A DNA stretch of 64,000 nt from Eucommia ulmoides (Eukaryota; Streptophyta; Magnoliopsida; Garryales; Eucommiaceae). The notes under the pieces were generated by a model that saw only the letters and a program-made list of their open reading frames with translations, ran no database searches and was not told the DNA's origin. Position numbers and translations under genes: made by a program. The stretch is taken from NCBI GenBank assembly GCA_016647705.1, contig CM028336.1, positions 4,774,001 to 4,838,000 on the forward strand, in the 5' to 3' direction. This document shows positions 1-11,248 of the stretch, in pieces (within the stretch, counting starts at the first letter, position 1; each line of letters begins with the position of its first letter).

Positions 1-2571
1 GCTCAAAGAATGGCCAAAATTGGAAGGCAAAAATTGTGAAGGTGTGGGAAGAATGTTAAGAAAATTGTCAGCACTCTCTGTCAAACTCCCCCTTATAGAT
101 GATTCCAAGGTAATGTTGATATAATTTTGGAGTTCTGAACTATCTACAAATTTAAAAATTTTATTCATGCAGTTCTCGTGTTACAATATTTTTTTTGCAG
201 AACATTTACATGCAAGTCACTGTAAACTTTATGTCATGCAGTACTTTTGGATTTTTGACAGAATTATTAAATTTTAAAAAAAAAATTATGATCAGATCGT
301 TACAAGAGTTTTTTTTTTTTTTTTTTTCACTTTGCGCCTCTAAAGTTTCAAAAAGAATTCACTTTCATCTATATCCTTTCAATTTTAACATATTAAATCT
401 TGAAGTATTTAAATCGTGTCAAGTCATTTTTTTCGTCATTTTTTATAATGTCATTCCTCACGTGGATGATTCCGTGTTTAACACGTGAATGATTTTTATC
501 ATAAAAATGACGGAGTTACCAATTTGGACTGATTTGACACGATTTGAATACTTCAGAGTTTAATATATTCAAATTAAAAGTATGGGGACTAAAATAGAAT
601 TTCTTTTAACCTTCAAGGGTGAAAAATGCCAAAACCTCATATTACAATTTAACCCCCTAAAAACATATTCTTATTTTATGACAGGCAGACGAATTGTTAG
701 TCTATGATGCTATAAGAACAGCCACAAGTGTCATGGACAACCTTGGAGAACCCATTTCAAATTTTGATTCTCAGGTAACAAACAACATTAATCTCTCTTC
801 TTTTTCTTCTCCGGACTAATTTGCATGCACCTCAACCAATTACTTCCCGAACGATTTTAAGGGTGTACTCCCCCAAATCGATTTCCTAGTGCATTCAACG
901 ATAAATTCAAAATTTAATTCCCGAAACATTCCTCGTTAGAGTCGAACCATGATTGACAAGAGAAAAAAAGACGTCCTCTTACCAACAAGGTTAACCTCTT
1001 AAGTATCTCTCTCTTTCTTTGTCAACCAGGATTTGACTCTCGTTCTTCGAAAACATTTCCGAAATTACATATTGAATTTAATCTTGAATGCATCAGATCG
1101 ATGTGGGATATTGCGTATTTAATATTATCTGGAAAAGTGATTAGTTAAAGTGGGCGTAAACTGGTTTATACACACAGTCAATACTAATATTGTGGTGTGT
1201 TTTGGACAGGTGGAGAAGACATGTTATTTGGTAACAGAGCTAACAATCATAGCAAAACAAGAGAGAGATTGCTTGAAGGAATTAGAGAGATGGATACCAA
1301 TTGTTGCTTCACTCCAGGTGAGGTGACTGGAATTTTAAAATTAGAGAATCTTATTTAGAGATCCCAAAACTTAAAAAATCACTTTTTAAGAATTATATCA
1401 TGTGTTAAAAAATTATTGTTACAGGATTCCGTATAGTGATGATTTTATGAAATAAGACTTTTCACCAAATTTCTCTTAAAATTATGACAATTATAATTTT
1501 AAAATTAGGGATTTCGACACTTTAGACCCCTGAAGTTTAACCGTTATTTGAACTTTGATCCCTACTGTTCTAATTTGAACACATGACACCCATAAATTTT
1601 GTATTGATCCATTTTTGTTCAAATCAATAGTTCTGTTACAATTTTGGATGGCAAATTGTCACCTACCGTGTACCCAACTATTTCTAAGAGGACCTCGACG
1701 GCATTTTCATCCACTTCCTTTTTTCCTCTACTATTTTTCAATAAAAAAACTGTATATGTGTAGATATATTATGATATATCTACATTTCTGATTTCTGACT
1801 CTTTGGACAGGAGGGGAGAAAGAGGTAGACTGAAAATGTCGATAGAGCCCCTTGAAAATAGTCACATGCGTGATAAATGACTATTTTTCGTTCCAATTTG
1901 TAATGGGGATAATATCTTGGACTGTATTGGGATGATTAGGAACTTTAAGATGTCATATGTTCAAATTGAAACCATAGGGATAAAAATGAAATTTTGGTCA
2001 AACTTTAGGGGAACAAAGTGACAAAATCCCTTAAACTTATTTCAAAACCAAATTTTTATCCTACTTAATCAAATAAGAGGTTTCTACACTTTGCACCCCT
2101 AAAGTTTTGGAGAAATCCTACTTTAGTCCTTACACTTTTAATTAGAACATAATAAAGCCTAAAGTATCCAAATCATGTCAAGTCAATCTAAATCGGTAAT
2201 TCTATCATTTTTATAAGGAAAATCAGCCGCATGTCAAACATAAAATCACCCATATGGGTGAATTCCATCATAAAATCTAATAGAAGAACTAACTCGACAT
2301 GATTTGGATATTACAATTTAATGTGTTCAAATTGAAAGTACAGTACGATTTCACCAAAAAGCTCTTAAATAAATAAATATTCAGTTACATTCTACTTTCA
2401 ATATTAATCAGACTAAGGCTGTGTTTGGCAATCGTACAGGAAGAGGAGAAAAGGTTAAGAATACAACTAATCCAATTGGCTGAAGAGTATAGAAGATTAG
2501 AAGAGTTAGAAGGAAGAAAACTGGATTTTGTCCAAGCGAAACAGGTCATTAACAAAATCCCACAATTTTGA
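1..2571 (+). CDS. 3' part of an unrecognised helical protein gene (four exons visible)
   Basis: Four exons read in one phase: up to 109, 685-774, 1210-1317 and 2440-2571. All introns are phase 0 with GT-AG ends, and the gene starts left of the window. The visible C-terminal ~145 residues are rich in Leu, Glu, Lys and Arg. They contain RMLRKLSALSVKLPLIDD, then a segment around QVEKTCYLVTELTIIAKQE, then a likely coiled coil (EEEKRLRIQLIQLAEEYRRL). The last exon may read through a possible donor at 2545 (CAG|GT) to the stop at 2569-2571, or may splice there to an exon I could not find. No catalytic motif is visible. The three introns hold MITE-like foldbacks. I do not recognise the family; a coiled-coil structural or complex subunit is an inference from composition only. 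Confidence 0.6.
325..645. repeat. Foldback MITE (family A) in an intron
   Basis: The two ends are inverted copies over about 100 bases: a left arm with CTTTGCGCCTCTAAAGTTT and a right arm ending AACCTTCAAGGGTGAAAAATG. Inner parts TTAAATCGTGTCAAGTCA and TGATTTGACACGATTTGAA also pair. It lies inside the intron between 109 and 685. Related copies lie at 1.5-2.4, 17.9-18.1, 36.99-37.47 and 53.5-53.6 kb. Confidence 0.6.
1505..2036. repeat. MITE-like element, family A
   Basis: Inverted ends: GACACTTTAGACCCCTGAAG on the left and CAAACTTTAGGGGAACAAAG on the right. Internal inverted copies of TTTGATCCCTA and of the 'TTCAAATTGAAACCATAGGG' block also pair. About 530 bp, in the intron between the exons ending at 1317 and starting at 2440. 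Confidence 0.55.
2078..2370. repeat. Second family-A foldback element
   Basis: Left arm has CTACACTTTGCACCCCTAAAG; the right arm is its diverged inverse around ATGTGTTCAAATTGAAAGTA. The centre pairs CATGTCAAGTCA with CTCGACATGATTTGG. It follows the previous element by about 40 bases in the same intron. Confidence 0.45.
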
Positions 2572-2765
2572 GGTTTTGATTGTGCTTCCAAACAAGACCT
2601 TACATGTATTTTCTTTAGGAGTTTAGTACATCAAAAGGAAAGGCAAAGGACCATTATGTTTAGGTGGCATCAAATCTCAGAACAAAAAATAAATAAATCT
2701 GCTGACCCCAGATTTTTAAAATAAATTTACAATGACAAACAAAATTGTTCCCAAATTTCTATGCA

Positions 2766-3300
2766 GAAACACTAAGCCGCATTTGTTTGTTTAGTGTTTC
2801 TGCTCCCTGATATCCTTTTCTGTTCCCAGTTTGGATACCGAAAAAGATGTTTCTGTTCGGGTCCCAGATATTTCAGAACAAGCTTCTGGGAACCAAACAG
2901 AACTGTTCCCTAAAGAAAACAAAAAAAAAAGGAACAAAAACGGGGTGGCTTTTGGTAAGTGTTTTTGCTTTTCTGTTTTTACTTTATAAATGAAAATTTT
3001 GTTCATATTTCGGGAATAGAAACATGTTTGGTAACATATTTGGTTATAAAATTTGTTTTTTTTTGTTTTTTTGGTGGCTGGCGTCGTCATGGTGGTGGTG
3101 GTGGGCGGCAGGTGGTGGTGCGAATAGCTTTGTGGGAGTGAATAGAAATCAACATTTTTTTTGTTTCTCAGATTCTCAAAGAATTCAGGAATTACTTCCA
3201 ATATATTGAGAACATAACGCATTTTTGTACATTAATCCAAAAATCTTGGGCGCAGGAACATAAATCGGGAAACATAACCAGCAACCAAACAGGCACGCCT
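2766..3300. repeat. MITE-like element, family B (GTTTCTGTTCCC type)
   Basis: Starts around GTTTGTTTAGTGTTTCTG and ends with diverged inverse ATAACCAGCAACCAAACAGG. The interior is full of TTCTGTTCCC and its inverse. It lies between the unknown helical-protein gene and eL15. It belongs to the most numerous repeat family in the window. Confidence 0.5.
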
Positions 3301-3535
3301 TTTTAAACAAGCTTCAAAGCACATAAAAACCAGAACATTTCAAACAAAATCGAAGAACACAATTCATCGATTAAAAATCCAAGTAGCTAATGCGATCAAA
3401 ATCATCAATAACACAAGCAAATTAACCTTAACTCGGGCAAAATCCAAATGGGTTCAAACAAAAACAACTGAAAGAACTCCGGGGGAAAAAAAATAGAGAC
3501 TAGAATTAGGAAATACCGAGCTAACTTCAAGAAGC

Positions 3536-5045
3536 TCAACGATATCGACGGAGAGAGAGTGTTTGGTTCCTCTTCCAGGTGGCCCTTCTGGAGGGACGTG
3601 CCTTGTGGTGCAAGTGACCTTTTCCACGAAGACCCCTGTATTTCTTCCCTGCAGATGTCAGCCCACGAAGCTCCCTGTGCTTGTGGACGGGGTTGCATAT
3701 CCAGTTGATCCTCGGGTCGTTTCGAATAGCAGCATGAGCTTGATCAACCAATATTACTTCATAGTATTTGTAGGTTGAGTCCTGAAAATCAAATAATTAA
3801 GCAAATTAAAGAGGAAATCAGATGCGAAAAATAGTAAGGCAGTGTTTGGTTGTAAGGAAAAAATGGAACAAGATTTCCATCCCTCATACAAAACAAGAAC
3901 AGGAATTAGAAAAACAACTAATTTTAGTCCATCCATGTTTCCTTTCAAGTTTTCATCTTTCCAACCAAACAGACCATAAACCTTATGTTTAATGCGTCTT
4001 GCCGAAAGAAAGCATCGGGCAGTGAACATCACACGAAGGTGGCTTTTAAAAATCAATAAAAATGGATTTTATATATGCTGACAAATGGCATAAAGGGCAA
4101 GTACTGTTTTGTATGAACCTCGTTGATCCAGTAAGAATTTAGAACCCTAAGACCTCCAAGCTTACGCCCAGCACGTTCCTCTGCAACCGAACGCTTGCTG
4201 CGTTGGAATTTGAGCTGAGTAACACCCTGGTTGGTGGGCTTTCCGTATACAATACCCTTGGGGACAGGTCTCTTCCTTCCACCACGTTTCACACGCACAC
4301 GATAGACCACATAACCCTACACCGAAGTTAAGATTCATCAAGAAAATTGCTATGCATAAACAACAAGAATATGAAGAAATGAGCATCATGAATATGGCAG
4401 TCCAGCAAAGCGGAGAAATACCTGCTTGGCCTTGTAGCCCAAACGGCGGGCCTTGTCAGGGCGGGTAGGGCGAGTGACACGAACAATGGAAGGAAGCTGG
4501 CGGTACTCCCAGCACCTCACCCTCAGCAAAAACCTCATCACATCGGACTGCTTCTTCCTCCATAGCTCAGAAACGTAGGTGTAAGCCCCTATCAGAAGCA
4601 CCACATTAAAAAAATTAAACATATTTATCAGTTTGAGCACGACAACGATACATGTTCCACTACAAACTATTCTAACTTCTAATTCAGGTGAAATAAAACG
4701 GTATTCATAGATAAGAATCTATCATTCTTCAACGTGATTTGCCTTGAAACTCGGATATATAAATTAAGCATCAGCACAACAAATAGATAGTAATCTGGAT
4801 CTCGAACTCCATGCTTAATCATAAAAATCGTATCAATCTAAAGGACTCATAACACTAAACAACGGAATTGAAATCAAATGTAGTTCATTCGAGTAAAAAG
4901 CAACAGTAAAATGGAGGATTACATGTACGCGAGCTAGATTCAGCATATAAATTGACGAAATCAAGTGTTGTTTCAGAAGATTGAAACGACACAAATGTAA
5001 AAACTAGGATTATGGAGAAGAAGCAAGTGGATGGAACGTACCCAT
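3536..5045 (-). CDS. RPL15: Ribosomal protein eL15 (60S subunit), complete
   Basis: Structural protein of the large cytosolic ribosomal subunit, acting in 60S assembly and rRNA binding. Exons on the minus strand are 5042-5045 (ATG plus one base), 4422-4588, 4119-4316 and 3536-3781. Together they encode 204 residues, the family's normal length. The start follows from the split codon: ATGG joined to GGGCTTAC gives MGAY, the invariant eL15 N-terminus. Diagnostic segments include [89 protein letters not shown] and the basic tail SLRRYR. No break is seen, so it looks functional. The first coding exon is only four bases long, so gene finders could miss it. The intron at 3782-4118 carries a short MITE. 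Confidence 0.97.
3838..3990. repeat. Short MITE inside the last eL15 intron
   Basis: Inverted ends GCAGTGTTTGGTTGTAAGGA and TTTCCAACCAAACAGACC, about 150 bp apart. The GTTTGGTT ends relate it to the other GTTTGG-ended elements here. Confidence 0.5.
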
Positions 5046-5169
5046 TGGAGGTGTCCTGCTCTGATGCTCCGGCTGAGAGAAATCAGTTTGTGGATGGTAG
5101 ACTTATAACGGCGCGGTGAAGCAGGTGGCTGGCTGGTCGGAGATCTAACGGCGCAGCCGCGCGGAGAAG

Positions 5170-5210
5170 CAGGTTAGGGTTCGCACTTCGCTGCTTGTTT
5201 GGGCTGGAAA
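5170..5210 (-). promoter_or_regulatory. Telo-box and site II motifs upstream of eL15
   Basis: On the minus strand, about 130 bases upstream of the eL15 ATG, the sequence reads AACCCTAA, close to the telo-box core AAACCCTAA. A TGGGCT (site II type, TGGGCY) lies about 25 bases further upstream. This pairing is established as typical of plant ribosomal-protein promoters. The motifs are seen; their use is inferred. Confidence 0.5.
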
Positions 5211-5429
5211 AGACATGACAATATCTTTGATATGTATATGTTTGGGAAAGTACAAGTAGCACCCCCGTATTAAAGACGATTACCACGATGATCCCTTATT
5301 TTTTTTAAATACCACAGAGACTTCTTACTGGAGAAAAATAATAATCAATTACTTATTTGCCCTTATCTTTTAACAAAAAATTAAAATATAAGATAAAATG
5401 CTAACAATTATTATTTTGCCCTAATGTGT

Positions 5430-5720
5430 AATTGAGTTTTTTTCGTTCTCTCTCTCTCTCTTTTTCTCAACCCCACTTACACCATTGTTGCCACAACCAG
5501 ACCTCTCGTCGCCGTTGTTGCCTCCTCCTCCTTCTTCTTCTCTATCTCCCTTCTTCTTCTCCTGCCAAATCTAGTGGCATCCGGCAGCATCCTAGTCGAA
5601 TTTGCACAGATCCGCACGAGGAGAAAAAGAAGAGAGACAGAGAACTAGGAGAGGAAGAAGATGGTGGTGGGAGGATGAAGAATACTAGAGAAAAGAAAGA
5701 AAAATAAAAGAAAAAAAAAA
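5430..5720. other. Pyrimidine/purine-skewed low-complexity tract
   Basis: A CT-rich half (about 5440-5570) is followed by an AG-rich half (about 5620-5730). Open frames here are low-complexity artefacts. No gene was supported between 5046 and 9051 apart from the remnant at 6306. The rest is AT-rich. Confidence 0.5.
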
Positions 5721-6305
5721 TAATGAAAAAAATAAATAAATGATAATTTGTCATTTTATACATAAGATAAATGGTAATTTAGTAATTTTAAAGAATTTTT
5801 TTTAATATTGTAAAGGTAAGGTCAAAATTTAAATTTTTACATCAGTTAGTCATCTCTGATTAGGGAAGTCGATTGCTTTGATTAAAAAAGGTAGAAGATT
5901 TCTGTGGTATTTGTTAAAAGACAAGAAATTACCGTGACATCTGTCTCAAATAGAAGAGGTGTCATTGGTTATTTCTCGTATATGTTTTGAATATTTATTT
6001 TTTAACCCTTTTATTTATTTTTATTATCTTATATATTTTAAAAATAGTAAATAATATTCTCGTATATGTTTTTGCAAAATGTACTAACGTGCTTCAAGTG
6101 AAATTATGTGTTTGAGATGCGTCTGATATGCATACTGTAATCTCCAGCAAGTACATATAGAAGCATAAAATTATATATAAAAGGAAAAAATATGTAACGC
6201 CATAAACATAATATATATATATATTCAATTTAAAGTAAAATTTTTTGGTCATTAGATTTACATTTTTGACTTTTCAACTGAAATAGTTTTAATTATAAAA
6301 AAATT

Positions 6306-6548
6306 GCGGAGATGGTGATACCGGAAACCCATCCTCCGAGACCCGTAGTGCCGGAGAAGTCAAAGACCTATACGCCACCCGAAACTGAGATGTCTAAGTC
6401 CATGCCTAAATCCTAGTTGGATGCTATAGAAGCTCAAGATAACAAATCCATCTTCTTGACGAATGAGGATGATGGGTCTGCCAAGGCTAATTAAACAAAG
6501 CTAGGACTCCTAAAATGTCTATCTCTGCAGAGATTCTTGAACGAAAGG
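6306..6548 (+). pseudogene. Degenerate exon of an unknown host gene
   Basis: An island of balanced composition in very AT-rich DNA. One frame reads VIPETHPPRPVVPEKSKTYT, then PPETEMSKSMPKS, and meets a stop. A later stretch in another frame reads ARTPKMSISAEILERK and ends at AAG|GT, a good donor. The in-frame stop and frame change point to a decayed exon. No neighbouring exon was found. I do not recognise the parent gene. Confidence 0.35.
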
Positions 6549-7545
6549 TTTTTTTTATTATTAATTTGCATATGTAAAATTACGTATTTGTTCTCAAAAT
6601 TTGTGAAAGCTAAAACTTAATTTTATGACCTATTTTAATATGGCTATTAGCTTATTATCTATAACTATCAAAGTTTTTTTTTTTTTTTTCTTTTATCATT
6701 TATATATATAAGTAAAATCATAAAAAAATTATAACTAAAAGTCCATTTTTTTAAAGAAATGCATCTAATATTTCTATATATTATAGTAATAATATATATG
6801 TCAACATAGACACGTTTTTTATACAATATTTTTATACACAAAGTAGATTTACGAAATGCACTTAAAATTTTTTTAAAAAAAAAATCTACCCATTTTTTAT
6901 TGCGTACTAAAAAGTAACACTGTATTAAAAAAAAAACAAAAAAAAAAACTCAAACTATTTAATAGAAATATAAAATATAAAAATAATTTGAAAAAAAAAA
7001 AATATGTAACCATAAACATAAATACAGATATTTAATCTAACAATTTTGAAGTAGTTTCAAAACAAATGTTAAAAATAATATATGATATTTTTCACTCTAT
7101 TTAGAATAAAATTTATATTAATTTAAAACTTTTGATAGCTATAAATTATATTTTTATTCCTTCATAATAGTTATAGATTTTGTACTTTCATACGTTTAGT
7201 GGAATTATTATCATCAATCATTTTTTTTTTTAATTACAACATATAAAATAAATTAACAATGTTACCAAACTGCAATTGAAATTCATGTGACTCTACTGTT
7301 ATTATGTGACTTATTTGGTAATCTTAGCTATGACATTTTTAAGTATGCCGCTTACCAAAAATTACAATCTCAACACTTTGTTACTAAATTTATTTTATCA
7401 ATTATTTTATTTTTTTATAATCACACATAAAAAAACAATATTTGCAAAGGCATGTGTTGTAAACATGTTCAAAATCGCATTTCTTGTCTGTAAAAGTATT
7501 ATTCATCTTTTGATCATGTCATATGCACATGCTTTTTATTAGCAA

Positions 7546-8548
7546 TAGGGGTGTAAATCAGTTGGTCGGATCGAGGTTGAAGAATTTCAGTCAGCCGATC
7601 AGAAGAAAAATTATGGCAGCTCCCCCGATCAAAGCCGACCATGTGGCCTCATTACCCTGATCTAATTCAGGGTTGGTTGGGTTGGTCGGTTGTCAGGCAT
7701 TAAGAAAAAAACAAAAACAAAGATGAAATACTAGAAATGTGTACATCTTAAAATTTTTGTAGATCTAAGATGGAGATGGAGAAACAATCAAGAAACATAT
7801 TAAAAATAAAAAATAAAAAAAACGTACATATTGTCAAATTGGAGTAGGAGACGGAGAATGAGCATGAGTCATCTACATCGACGAACAACAACATTACAGG
7901 AATAATCAATGGTGAGATTATTAGGGTTTGATAGACGTACGATTATTAGATGGCGAGATTATTAGACGACACGTGAATCATCTGTTAGGGTTTGATAGAC
8001 GACAATTACAGCTCTAGGATTGAGAGAGAGAAGAGGAGGACGAGGAGGAGAGTGGCGCTAGGGGTTGAAATTTGAAAATAGAATGATTTGAATCTGATTA
8101 GGGTAATATTTGTATATGAGGTCTTTTCGTAATGTGCCATCGCGGGAATCATCGACGGAAGAATAATCTAGGAATCATCTATTAGGGTTTGAAAGATGAC
8201 GGCGACGACGGCTCTAGGATTGTGAGAGAGAGAGAGAGAGAGGGGAGAAGGAGAGCAGTATTAGAGTTGAAATTTGGAAATTGAATTATCTGAATCTGAT
8301 TAAGGTAATATTCATATATGGAGACTTTTTTGTAATATGCCATGTTTTAGGGGAGATATTTGATAAATATATATTATTAGGGTTTAGGGTTCGGGTGCAT
8401 CGGGTATGGGTAGATGGCTACCCGAGTTGAAGTGTTTATGGGTTTGGACTGGTCAGGTTTGGTGGAAGAAAAACAAACTACTCATAACCGACTGATCTGC
8501 CATTGGGTCAGGCGGGTTGGGTTTTCTGGCGACAATTACATCTCTAAT
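7546..8548. repeat. hAT-type non-autonomous element (about 1 kb)
   Basis: Terminal inverted repeats TAGGGGTGTAAATCAG at the left and AATTACATCTCTA at the right, with subterminal GGTTGGTCGG and GGCGGGTTGGG blocks. Flanks ATTAGCAA and ATTAGTAG may be a decayed 8-bp target duplication. The inside holds a diverged internal duplication (AATCATCTGTTAGGGTTTGA near 7977 and AATCATCTATTAGGGTTTGA near 8173). The family assignment rests on end sequence only. Confidence 0.5.
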
Positions 8549-9007
8549 TAGTAGACATGATAAATTCTACTTGCACTATATTTATATATATATATTTTTT
8601 ATTATCATTTAATTTAGAGTATAATATTTGTACTCAATTTAATTTCAATTTTTTCGCTAAATATAATTTTTTTATTTTTTTACATGAATTGACTTTTATT
8701 AATTGTTTTAAAGAAGTTTAAACATTCAATATTATAAAAAAATAAAATAAAATGAAATTATATATCATATTTAATTGTTTTTTATTTTTTTAAAAAAAAT
8801 TATTTATCTTTTTTACTGAATAAATAATATAAAAAGTTATAAAGTTGTGAATTAAAATATATGAAGCAGACAAACACACGTGCTCTCACCTAGTGAAAAG
8901 GAAAAGACGAAATTAAATTACGTTGCAATGAACCGCCTACGTCCAAAGTTTCATCCTATCCATTAACACCTCGAAGGAATCAGCAAAACTTGTAAACTCC
9001 TCGTGAG

Positions 9008-9008
<1 letters not shown>

Positions 9009-9042
<34 letters not shown>
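9009..9042. repeat. (GA)n microsatellite in the 5' leader
   Basis: About 34 bases of AG repeat ending ten bases before the ATG at 9052, so probably in the 5' UTR of the gene that follows. Confidence 0.85.
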
Positions 9043-9045
<3 letters not shown>

Positions 9046-9051
9046 AAGGGC

Positions 9052-11216
9052 ATGAAGAGGTCCTTTTGGGGTAGCAGAGGGATGGGCGGAGGGGGTGGAG
9101 GCGGTGGCGGAGGAGGAGGAGGAGGCGGAATGTTTAGATCAGTTCGCAGGGCGGTGAGAGCCGGCGTCGGCGGCGGGTCCCAAGAACCATTTTCCAATTC
9201 CACCACCGCCACCTCCAAAAGGCCAACCTTCAACCCCAACGACAAAAACAACTCGTCACCTTTCTCTTCCCACAACCTCCCGATATTCACCGCCACCGCC
9301 GGACCAACTTGGTCCTCCTCCCCGACGTCTCCTCCTTGCACGGATGAATTCGAGTGGGAATACGTCGATAGAAATGGAGAAGATGAAATGGCGTGTGGGT
9401 TTTACGACGATAAAGTTTTCGGGTCAGTTCCATCTACCGATGAAGTTCAACATGCAGTCTCTGCTCTTCAGCAGTAAGTAGCATGAATTTGAATCTCCTG
9501 ATTTTAGTATTCTTATGATAATTTATTAATTTATAGTGGAGATTCTTGCAATGACATTTGATTCTTCTTAACCAATTTCATCTTAATTCAGTTTTTAACA
9601 GAATACGGTCTTGTAAAATTCTTACAACAATTGGTATTCAAGGGCTTTTCTAATGCACACCATTTGTTTGTATAGTTGTCTGTGTGAGTACAGGTGTATC
9701 TATTTATGTGTATATATGTATTCTGTAAATTAGGTTCAACAGTTGGATCAAAAATCAAAAGAAAATCGAATGGCCTAGATTGATTGCTTATAAAAGATAA
9801 ACTTTGGACCTAATCAGACCACTTATATCATAGAATTTTGTTATATATATGTGTGAAAGATCACCGCATAAGAGCTCATTAATGCTCCAAAGTTAGTTTT
9901 GGTATTAAATATGTGTCAGAAATAGAAAGATATGTAGTAAAAATCTAACCAGTGTGAGTGACACGCATATGAGCGCCATCGACAGTATGAATAGTAGGAG
10001 CATTTACCGCAGATAGTTTTGATGAAAAAATATTGGGCTAAGAAGTCATATGGTTACAACAGGCAGAATAAAAAAACCAAGAAGAATTACCTGTAGTAAG
10101 TGAAAGAGCAGGGGAATAGTTTATATCAGAATTGAAGAGAAGACGTTTGATTAGTGAAACTAAATTCCCAATAGAAATGGAAATAATGGTAGAGGTAAGA
10201 TCAATCCCCTTTTGGGCAGCAAGAGTGGCAGACTGGGAACAGGACTTCGACATCTCCTTCAAACACCTTCAAACAGAGCAAGCGAATGGTTGTGAAATGT
10301 TGAATTAGCTAGGATTCTAGGAACCAGTGTCCGAATCCCAAGAAGTAGTTTGGAAAGATGACTGCAAAGATACCGAATAATTAGAAATATTATAAAAGGA
10401 ACTGCACTGTAGAGACAAATTTTGATAAACCAATACCACGGTTAGAATTGGAGGACCCAAAAACCCCAAGCACCGGCCTGAACCAGAGCAAAACCGGTAT
10501 AATTACTGCTGAACTGGACAGAAGAAGTTATCAGTGAACCGGTCTATGTAGTTATAAAAGAAACTACACTGTAGAGACAAAATTTGAAAAAACCAACGCC
10601 ACTGTTGGAGTCAAAACACCAACATAGCTAGGAACAGGTCTAAACCAAACAAGAACCGGTCTGAAAATGAGTGACTTGGACTAACAAAGATGGATAAAAA
10701 ATCGGTCTGCGCGTGGGGAAGTCTAACGGCTCGTGAATATGGACTGGTAACTTCAGGCAGCGTGTAAGGGCGAGTTCGATGTCGGAAAAAGATGTGCGGT
10801 ATGTCGTTGAAATCGTCTTTGAGAGAGTAGTTTGGATATGGTCTTTTATTTGAAGTCGAAGCTCTAGATCTTTGTAAAAAAGTGAATCTGTTGTTGAATC
10901 GGAATTTTTTTTGGGCAGAACTTCAAGTGGCGCATGTGGCTTTGTAATAGATCCGATGATAGTGATTTTTGTGACCTTAAAATCGTTTTGACAAATCGTT
11001 TCTAGATATATGATCCAAAAAACAAATGGAGCAGAATAAATTGAAGAAACTCGTTGGAACAGTGACGAGAGTAGAAGTTGAGAAGAGAGAGAAGGAAAAA
11101 AAAGTTGTAGACAAGTCTAAAATGGCTTTGGATTTGAGTAGGCTCTTGATACAATGTTAAATGAGATAATACAAAAAGATTTCATTAATCTATCTATTTT
11201 TGAACATCTAAACAAG

Positions 11217-11248
<32 letters not shown>

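Noticed and set aside
4317-4421. Possible box C/D snoRNA in an eL15 intron
   Set aside because: A TGATGA-like box was seen on the minus strand, but no CTGA box D and no terminal stem.
5432-5763. CT/GA-rich open frames on both strands
   Set aside because: Low-complexity pyrimidine/purine tract with no domain and no splice partners.
8380-8395. TTAGGGTTTAGGGTTCGGG, telomere-like
   Set aside because: Only two units, inside a hAT-like element; not an interstitial telomere array.
8937-9341. 134-residue minus-strand frame with a poly-Pro run
   Set aside because: It is the shadow of the Gly-run exon of the gene at 9052 and of the GA microsatellite. The plus-strand exon joins to three more exons with correct phases.
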